Positions 58,309-64,000 of a stretch of DNA of 64,000 bases are shown here, piece by piece. The translations under genes and the position numbers were made by a program. The notes under the pieces are model-generated. The model made no database searches and had not been told where the DNA came from. It saw nothing but the letters and a program-made list of their open reading frames with translations. Position 1 is the stretch's first letter. Each line of letters begins with the position of its first letter. The DNA comes from Ruminococcus gauvreauii (GTDB lineage Bacteria > Bacillota > Clostridia > Lachnospirales > Lachnospiraceae). The stretch covers positions 558,001 to 622,000 of the forward strand of contig NZ_CP102290.1 of assembly GCF_025151995.1 (NCBI RefSeq), read 5' to 3'.

Positions 58309-60905
58309 ATATTTTCAACAAAGCAGCCCTGCAAAGTATGAAAAAAAGCCGTACGCGAACGATCGTAACAGTGATCGGAGTCGTCCTGTCAGCCGCCATG
58401 ATCACGGCAGTCGCCACCTTTGGTGTTTCCCTGCTGAATTATGCGGCCAGAGGAGCGATCATAAAATACGGCGACTGGCATGTCGGGTTTTTAGATGTTG
58501 ATTCTTCTTTCGTACATGACCGTGCCGCTGACAAGGGCGTCTCGAACACCGCATCATACGAAAATATCGGCTACACGGTTCTCGAAGGCGGAAAAAACCC
58601 GGATAAACCGTATCTGTTCATTGCCGGATTCAGCGAAGAGGCTTTCGTCACCCTTCCCATCAACCTGCTGTCCGGCAGACTGCCCGAAAACAGCGGAGAA
58701 CTTCTTGTGTCGGGAAGTGTCGCTGCAAACGGCGGTGTGAAATACGCGGTGGGCGATACACTGACACTTGCTGTCGGTGACCGCATGAACGGAAACAGAA
58801 TCCTGGGACAGCACACCCCTTATATGTCAGGTAACGCATCCGGGGACGACAAAGAAACTTTTGTTCCAGACTCCGAAAAAACTTATACGGTTGTCGGCAT
58901 CTGTCAAAGGCCAGCCTTCGAAGAGTATTCTGCCCCCGGCTATACCGTGATCACGAAGGCGGATCCGGCGGACACCGCGGACAGTTACAGCGTATTCGTC
59001 ACGCTTTCTAATCCTCGCAGAGTCCGGGATTATGCGGACAGCACCGCCGGAACAGGATCTTATATTCTGAACGACAACGTTCTCCGTTTCATGGGACTCT
59101 CAGACGATAACATATTTAATATGCTTCTGTACACAGTCGGAGGCATCGTGACGGCCATCATCATGATCGGATCCGTCTTTCTGATATATAATGCGTTTAC
59201 CATCTCACTGAACGAGCGCACACACCAGTTCGGGATTCTCTCATCTGTGGGAGCCACAGCGAAACAGCTGCGCAGTTCCGTCCTGTTCGAGGGTCTCTGC
59301 ATCGGTGCTGTCGGCATCCCCATCGGCATTTTAACCGGTATAGCCAGTATGAAGCTTGTGATTTCCATTGTGGCCGGCAACTTCGGAAGCCTGATGTACA
59401 GCGAGGTACCTTTAACCCTGACGGTATCATTCCCTGCCATTGCAGCCGCAGCTGCGGTCAGCATGGTCACTATTCTGATCTCCGCGTATATACCGGCCCG
59501 TAAAGCCGCAAATACGCCTGTTATGGAGAGTATCCGTCAGACCAATGAGGTTAAAATCCAGGGAGGAGACGTAAAAACCTCAAAATTTGTACAGCGTTTC
59601 TTCGGTCTGGAGGGAACCCTGGCTTTAAAGAACTTCAAAAGAAACAAAAAACGCTACCGCAGCATCGTACTCTCTCTTGTGTTAAGTGTCGTGCTGTTTG
59701 TTTCCGGAAATTCTTTCGGCACAACGCTGAAAGAGGCATCCAAACAGGCGAACGTAGCCACTACGTATGATATTGCCCTTGCCACGCCAAAACTTAAAGA
59801 CGATGAAATGCTGCATCTGTATGACAGGCTGAAAACGGCTGATGGTGTCTATGAAAGCTCGTATCAGGCGGACTTGACCTATTCATGCGAGGTCAAGGCA
59901 AGTGATTTCTCAGAAGAGTATTTGGCATGCATGGAATTGCCCGCTACAGACGAACCGGTTCCGCTGTCAATGGACTTTCAGTTTCTTGACGACAGTACCT
60001 ATATGGATATCATTAAAGGTCTGGATCTTCCGCAGGAAGAGTATTTTGGGGAGAATGCGAATATTATCGCGGTTGCTGCAGTTCAGAACATGAAGGACGG
60101 ACAGTCTGAAGAGACTGATGAAATCACCGGTCTGTTCAGGAGTCCCTCGATGAATTTTACAGTCTCGCCTGAAACAGACGGCGGGAAAGCGACGGAATAT
60201 AGGCAAAACATAAGTGTGACGTTTGTCAAAACGGTACCGCCTGATATCATCCCGGACCCTTCAAGAACTTCCGCGGACAGTCCATACTTTCTGATGGTGA
60301 TGGCACCCTATTCACTCATGGAAAAACTTGTGCCTGACGACGCCTGTGTGAATATGAAAGGCATGACCTTTAAGTCCAGGAAACCTGCCCGGACGGTGGC
60401 TGAGATGGAAAACCTGATACAGGGCGAAAGCATAACAGCCGATTATACACTCTACAATGTGTCTAAGATGCTCGAAGAAAACCGCAGCATGATCTTTATC
60501 GCCAACGTGTTCACCTATGTCTTCGTCATCATGATCTCACTGATCGCCATTGCGAACGTGTTCAACACAATATCCACGAATATCAAACTGCGCAGGCGGG
60601 AGCTTGCCATGCTGCGATCCGTAGGAATGTCGGAACGCGATTTCCAGAAGATGATGAATTTTGAGTGTGCATTTTACGGCATGAGGGCACTGCTGTTCGG
60701 GCTTCCCATCGCGGCGGTCTGCTCCTGGCTGATCTTCAAAGGGATGTTCATGGGCGGTGCCGAGATTCATTATATCTTCCCGTGGAGCAGCCTTTTGATC
60801 AGCGCATTCAGCGTGTTCTTCGTGGTGTTTATCACGATGTTGTATGCCGTCAGCAGGATTAAAAAAGAAAATATCATTGACGCGCTTCGGGATGATATGA
60901 CCTGA
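58305..60905 (+). CDS. ABC transporter permease, FtsX/MacB type (866 aa)
   Basis: Two halves, each with FtsX-like membrane segments. Helices lie at about residues 17-45, 270-297, 327-357 and 371-402, then 450-472, 728-755, 785-815 and 826-852. External domains span about 46-268 and 473-727. NERTHQFGILSSVGATAKQL and RRRELAMLRSVGMSERDFQK are the coupling-helix motifs that contact the ATPase. It is likely a mechanotransmission-type exporter for peptide or antimicrobial substrates. Together with the kinase and regulator it forms a probable self-regulated resistance module. Confidence 0.92.
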   Translation: MNIFNKAALQSMKKSRTRTIVTVIGVVLSAAMITAVATFGVSLLNYAARGAIIKYGDWHVGFLDVDSSFVHDRAADKGVSNTASYENIGYTVLEGGKNPDKPYLFIAGFSEEAFVTLPINLLSGRLPENSGELLVSGSVAANGGVKYAVGDTLTLAVGDRMNGNRILGQHTPYMSGNASGDDKETFVPDSEKTYTVVGICQRPAFEEYSAPGYTVITKADPADTADSYSVFVTLSNPRRVRDYADSTAGTGSYILNDNVLRFMGLSDDNIFNMLLYTVGGIVTAIIMIGSVFLIYNAFTISLNERTHQFGILSSVGATAKQLRSSVLFEGLCIGAVGIPIGILTGIASMKLVISIVAGNFGSLMYSEVPLTLTVSFPAIAAAAAVSMVTILISAYIPARKAANTPVMESIRQTNEVKIQGGDVKTSKFVQRFFGLEGTLALKNFKRNKKRYRSIVLSLVLSVVLFVSGNSFGTTLKEASKQANVATTYDIALATPKLKDDEMLHLYDRLKTADGVYESSYQADLTYSCEVKASDFSEEYLACMELPATDEPVPLSMDFQFLDDSTYMDIIKGLDLPQEEYFGENANIIAVAAVQNMKDGQSEETDEITGLFRSPSMNFTVSPETDGGKATEYRQNISVTFVKTVPPDIIPDPSRTSADSPYFLMVMAPYSLMEKLVPDDACVNMKGMTFKSRKPARTVAEMENLIQGESITADYTLYNVSKMLEENRSMIFIANVFTYVFVIMISLIAIANVFNTISTNIKLRRRELAMLRSVGMSERDFQKMMNFECAFYGMRALLFGLPIAAVCSWLIFKGMFMGGAEIHYIFPWSSLLISAFSVFFVVFITMLYAVSRIKKENIIDALRDDMT

Positions 60906-60936
60906 TCAGAAACATGATGCCTGTCCGAAAATGAAG

Positions 60937-60980
60937 ATGCCGCCCAACAGCCGATTTTCAGCTGTTGAGCGGCATTTTTT
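60937..60980. terminator. Terminator after the ABC genes
   Basis: ATGCCGCCCAACAGC pairs with GCTGTTGAGCGGCAT, then TTTTTTG. It is placed so that it can also serve the convergent DUF2207 gene. Confidence 0.9.
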
Positions 60981-61006
60981 GTCCTCTTTGTAAATACGGT
61001 GTTACT

Positions 61007-62995
61007 CTACCAGCTCCCGCCGCCTCCGCCGCCGAAGCCTCCCCCGGAAAATCCTCCGCCCGAGAAGCCGCCTCCGCCAAAACTTCCGCCGGAACCACTG
61101 CTGCTCTGCGGCTTCGGAACACTCATGGTTGTGGAAACCGTCTGCAGATTGTGCATCATGCACCTGTGGAACAGGTAGAAATCAAACGCATCCATTCTTC
61201 CGGTCGTATTCACATACCAGTCAGGGGCAGGAACAGTGATCTGCTCGAATTTCTTCATCCAGACGTCTGAGAGACCAAATACGTAGGCATACGGCATGAT
61301 ATGATAAAACCAGTTTGGATTATCATCAGCGAGCATCTGCATCCGCTCCAGCTCCGCCGTCTCAATAAAATCCCGAAGACCAATCAGATAGCCCATTCTC
61401 TCCGCACATTTCTTTGTTCTCTTTTTCATAAATGCCGCAAGGAGTGCGTTCAGGACGGAAGCCGCCAGAATCACCAGCATTGGCACATACCATGAAAATG
61501 TCATGTGCTGACGCACCTTTATCACATAATTGAGCGCAAACACGGCAAGTCCTGCAGCACACAGGACAGCACCCGTGACGATTCCGCCCTTCTGCGAGCT
61601 GCTTTTTTTGGCATACCAGTTATCTACCATATAGCACAGATAGATCACCGCCGCCACATACAGCAGCCAGCAGATCAGACTGATCACACCGCTTCCGTCG
61701 GCGGAATACACGCTGACAGCCAGAGCAAAGAGGCCGAAAGGAATCGGTGAAAGAATCATTGCCGCTGTTCTGGCAGCCTGAGACTTTCCGGTATAGACGC
61801 CTCCGTTTTTCTTTTTGTTCATCTCTTTCTTCACATTGCTCTTCGCTTTCTGAAGCGTAGGCGCAAACTTATATTTCAGTGAGGAGAGCATCTTACGTTC
61901 GCCGACCGGCGCATGTTTCCCGAAAATGCCGTCAAACACATCCTTTTCATATCCTCTGGCATCATCCGGCAGTTCTCTTCGTTTTATAAACGTCAGTGCA
62001 TCATTCTTCCCCTCTTCTATCGCCAGGCAGCCTTTGTCCGCCCAGTACACAATCAGCGATACGATATCCCTGTCCTGGACGCTGCCGTCTATGATGTATC
62101 CCACCGCAGCGCTGTCGAGGCCTTCCGGAGGTGAGTACTGTATAGAGGGATAAATTTTTTCATCTCTTCCAAACAGAAAGAACAGAAGGGCGATGACTAT
62201 TGTCAGTATAACACCTGCAGCCATCAGATAATATCCCTCTCTGTCTGCCGATCTGACTCCCGTGAAGTAACTTTCCGGCATCGGGGCATAGCACGTCAGG
62301 CCATTGCCCACCGGAAGCGGCTGTTTCAGCACTCCCGTCAGTGTGTTTCCATCCCAGGACATATCCAGGATCTCAGATCCGTCTTTGCGTTCTCCATAAC
62401 GTCCGTAGTAAAACTTAAGGATCTCATGGTTGAAATCACCCGGAAAGCTGACCGTAAATCTGCTTCCAGCCGGTATCTCGTTCTGCCATCCATTCGGAAA
62501 AATATTACAGTACACTTCCGTATAGCCGTACTGAGTCTTCGGTTTCAAACCGTAAGTAAAGCTGTATGCGGCGGCAGTCACCATGGAATCTTCGCTTCCG
62601 AAGCGAAGCACCACATTTCCGTTTTCCGTCGATTCGTCTGTCTCCGTATTGGAACCCGTCAGGTCAATACTTGCCCGGTAGGGAACATAATCGACTCTGC
62701 CGTCCTCCGCCCCGGTGATAAGTCTGCCCCTGTAGGGTATATAGCGGTAAATCCCGTGGCGCGGGGTCACGAAGTCAACGTCGATTCTTTCTTCTATTGT
62801 GTAAGAATTATCCTCATGTATTTCCACACTGGTGTCATAGCTGTTCGTCGTCATGTAAACATCTTCCTGGACGCTCTGAACCTTATCTGCAGTTCCTGAC
62901 GAGCCAAATGCTGTAAACAGCGTGCCTGCATTTGTGACCAGCAGAATGAGGACAGCCCAGACGGCAACAACCATTACCTGTTTCAATCGCTTCAT
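61007..62995 (-). CDS. DUF2207 membrane protein with Gly-rich tail (662 aa)
   Basis: A signal/anchor helix (VMVVAVWAVLILLVTNAGTL) is followed by an external beta-rich DUF2207 domain of about 210 residues, including EDNSYTIEERIDVDFVTPRH and GIYRYIPYRGRL. Further membrane helices lie near residues 258-277, 410-450, 465-490 and 500-525. Cytosolic blocks include MGYLIGLRDFIETAELERMQ. The last ~30 residues are almost only Gly, Ser and Phe. DUF2207 proteins are regularly next to LemA genes and their role is unknown. Confidence 0.9.
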   Translation of the reverse strand: MKRLKQVMVVAVWAVLILLVTNAGTLFTAFGSSGTADKVQSVQEDVYMTTNSYDTSVEIHEDNSYTIEERIDVDFVTPRHGIYRYIPYRGRLITGAEDGRVDYVPYRASIDLTGSNTETDESTENGNVVLRFGSEDSMVTAAAYSFTYGLKPKTQYGYTEVYCNIFPNGWQNEIPAGSRFTVSFPGDFNHEILKFYYGRYGERKDGSEILDMSWDGNTLTGVLKQPLPVGNGLTCYAPMPESYFTGVRSADREGYYLMAAGVILTIVIALLFFLFGRDEKIYPSIQYSPPEGLDSAAVGYIIDGSVQDRDIVSLIVYWADKGCLAIEEGKNDALTFIKRRELPDDARGYEKDVFDGIFGKHAPVGERKMLSSLKYKFAPTLQKAKSNVKKEMNKKKNGGVYTGKSQAARTAAMILSPIPFGLFALAVSVYSADGSGVISLICWLLYVAAVIYLCYMVDNWYAKKSSSQKGGIVTGAVLCAAGLAVFALNYVIKVRQHMTFSWYVPMLVILAASVLNALLAAFMKKRTKKCAERMGYLIGLRDFIETAELERMQMLADDNPNWFYHIMPYAYVFGLSDVWMKKFEQITVPAPDWYVNTTGRMDAFDFYLFHRCMMHNLQTVSTTMSVPKPQSSSGSGGSFGGGGFSGGGFSGGGFGGGGGGSW

Positions 62996-63008
62996 ATTTG
63001 CCTCTCAA

Positions 63009-63566
63009 TCAGAATGAAACTTTAACGCTCTCGCGTTCTGCAGCTTCATTCACCTCATACAGCGGCTTCCTGCGGAATCCAAAAATTCCTGCCAGCAGAT
63101 TTCCCGGAAACATTTCGGTTTTCGTATTATACTTATTGACAACTCCGTTATAATACCGTCTGGAGCCCGCGATCTCTTCCTCCACTCTGGAAAGCTGTTC
63201 CTGGAGCTGCAGAAAATTCTGATTGGCCTTCAGATCGGGGTAGCCCTCGGATAGTGCAAACAGAGATTTCAATGTGCCTGTCAGTACATTATCGTTTTTG
63301 ATCGTCTCCTCAGGCGTTCTGGATGTCATCGCCATGTTTCTCGCCGCGATCACCTTTTCCAGCGTTTCCGATTCATGCTTTGCATAGCCCTTGACCGTCT
63401 CAACGAAATTCGGAATCAGATCGTATCTCTTCTTCAGCGAGACATCCATTGCCGAAAATGCTTCCTCCGTCTTGTTTCTCAGTTTCACAAAACCGTTGTA
63501 AGTGCCGGCCAGCCACAATATGAGCAGGACGACGATCACCAGAATGATAATCAATGCTGTTGTCAT
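63009..63566 (-). CDS. lemA: LemA family protein
   Basis: One N-terminal membrane helix (IIILVIVVLLILWLAGTYNG) is followed by a four-helix-type domain with FVKLRNKTEEAFSAMDVSLK, RYDLIPNFVETVKGYAKHE and SRRYYNGVVNKYNTKTEMFP. It has 185 residues, the standard length. It is read together with the DUF2207 gene (13-bp gap). Confidence 0.95.
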   Translation of the reverse strand: MTTALIIILVIVVLLILWLAGTYNGFVKLRNKTEEAFSAMDVSLKKRYDLIPNFVETVKGYAKHESETLEKVIAARNMAMTSRTPEETIKNDNVLTGTLKSLFALSEGYPDLKANQNFLQLQEQLSRVEEEIAGSRRYYNGVVNKYNTKTEMFPGNLLAGIFGFRRKPLYEVNEAAERESVKVSF

Positions 63567-63585
63567 ACATTACACCTCTTTCTTC

Positions 63586-63621
63586 CAAAAAGACGGGGAG
63601 CTTTCGAAAAACTCTCCGTCC
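63586..63621 (-). terminator. Terminator of the HIT gene
   Basis: GACGGAGAG pairs imperfectly with CTCCCCGTC, then TTTTT, on the minus strand, within 45 nt after the HIT stop. Confidence 0.8.
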
Positions 63622-63629
63622 TTTGTCTT

Positions 63630-64000
63630 TTACAGATTCGCCTTGATTTTACTGATCACTTCATCGTACTCTTCGTCACTCAAGAATACTTTCTCAGGAT
63701 TCATCGCGAACACCTGTGTCCATTCAAATCCATCTTTGTATTTCGGTACAAGGTGGAAATGCGTGTGGCCTGCAGTATCGCCGTAAGCTCCGATATTGAC
63801 TTTATCGGGGCTGAATGCTTTCTGAATAGCTGCCACTACCTTTGCCATATCGGCAAAATATCCGTTTCTCTCTTCATCAGACAGCTGTGTGATGTCCGGA
63901 ACGTGAGATTTTGTTGCAACAATACATCTTCCTTTATGACTCTGCTCTTTAAACAGATAAACCAGTGCGTTGTCCAGCTCGCAGATTTTGAGGCCGAATG
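63630..64000 (-). CDS. HIT family (histidine triad) protein, 5' part cut by window edge
   Basis: Nucleotide hydrolase or transferase family. The triad HTHFHLVPK is intact near residue 80 of the visible part. The segment starting FGLKICELDNALVYLFKEQS and GRCIVATKSHVPDITQLSDE precedes it. The C-terminal SDEEYDEVISKIKANL suggests a HIT-like protein close to the clostridial HinT group. The start codon is outside the window. Confidence 0.9.
   Translation of the reverse strand, partial: FGLKICELDNALVYLFKEQSHKGRCIVATKSHVPDITQLSDEERNGYFADMAKVVAAIQKAFSPDKVNIGAYGDTAGHTHFHLVPKYKDGFEWTQVFAMNPEKVFLSDEEYDEVISKIKANL

Overview
The window looks like one stretch of chromosome from an anaerobic, spore-former-related Firmicute, most probably a member of the Lachnospiraceae (Clostridia). 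The inference rests on gene content and order: dgt-dnaG-rpoD-trmK-nif3-nucleoside kinase, pyrH-frr-uppS-cdsA-dxr-rseP, an F-type ATPase operon without an obvious atpI, a DUF815 ATPase next to ppx-ppk, a stand-alone Spo0A C-terminal-domain protein, and AT-rich intergenic DNA with strong sigma-A promoters. No rRNA, CRISPR array, prophage or intact transposase was seen. Genus cannot be fixed from the sequence alone.

Layout. 1-2.8 kb: partial HAD phosphatase, decayed IS1182-type transposase, a divergent nitroreductase/HxlR pair and a PHP phosphoesterase. 2.8-10.7 kb: a 55-aa protein gene, then (minus strand) a probable operon folC-pheA-DUF815 ATPase-ppx-ppk. 10.7-12.2 kb: pyrBI on the plus strand. 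12.2-13.6 kb: ybgC, maf and the RNase P RNA gene rnpB. 13.6-17.1 kb: an unassigned cluster with DUF4037 and TPR genes on one side and a glycyl-radical-type activase plus DUF4125 gene on the other. 17.1-24.3 kb: replication/sigma operon. 24.4-25.5 kb: lrgAB. 25.6-28.4 kb: a lactate/malate dehydrogenase behind a probable Rex site, tRNA-Leu(AAG) and a SpoIID-like protein. 28.4-37.1 kb: UPF0303, the rseP-to-pyrH cluster, aspartate kinase and fructose-bisphosphate aldolase. 37.3-40.9 kb: a secreted SH3/NlpC-P60/3D wall enzyme and a cobalamin-riboswitch transcription unit. 41.0-47.5 kb: atpBEFHAGDC. 47.8-54.8 kb: trpS, luxS plus a PTS-type IIC membrane protein, an unrecognised gene, glf, truA and an AGCS symporter with a hairpin-rich leader. 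55.0-64.0 kb: two small regulatory-type genes, a two-component system driving an ABC exporter, DUF2207/LemA membrane proteins and a partial HIT protein.

The most unusual features are non-coding. Two elements of about 200 bp (35935-36129 and about 42907-43105) have terminal inverted repeats, flanking direct repeats that look like target-site duplications, and nested internal hairpins. They share a core motif in opposite orientation. One sits inside the ATP synthase operon, directly after the atpG stop codon. A third hairpin-rich spacer (32936-33115) contains three almost perfectly regular hairpins with 3-nt loops. These look like members of a structured, MITE-like repeat family. A second candidate is the cobalamin riboswitch at 40715-40862, which precedes a possible 33-residue hydrophobic peptide and an uncharacterised membrane protein. 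Regulatory signals found include an 11-bp tandem operator upstream of the ABC transporter, a 20-bp palindrome between the nitroreductase and HxlR genes, and serial terminator-like hairpins before the alanine/glycine symporter gene. All functional names come from motif recognition by eye; no database search was run.
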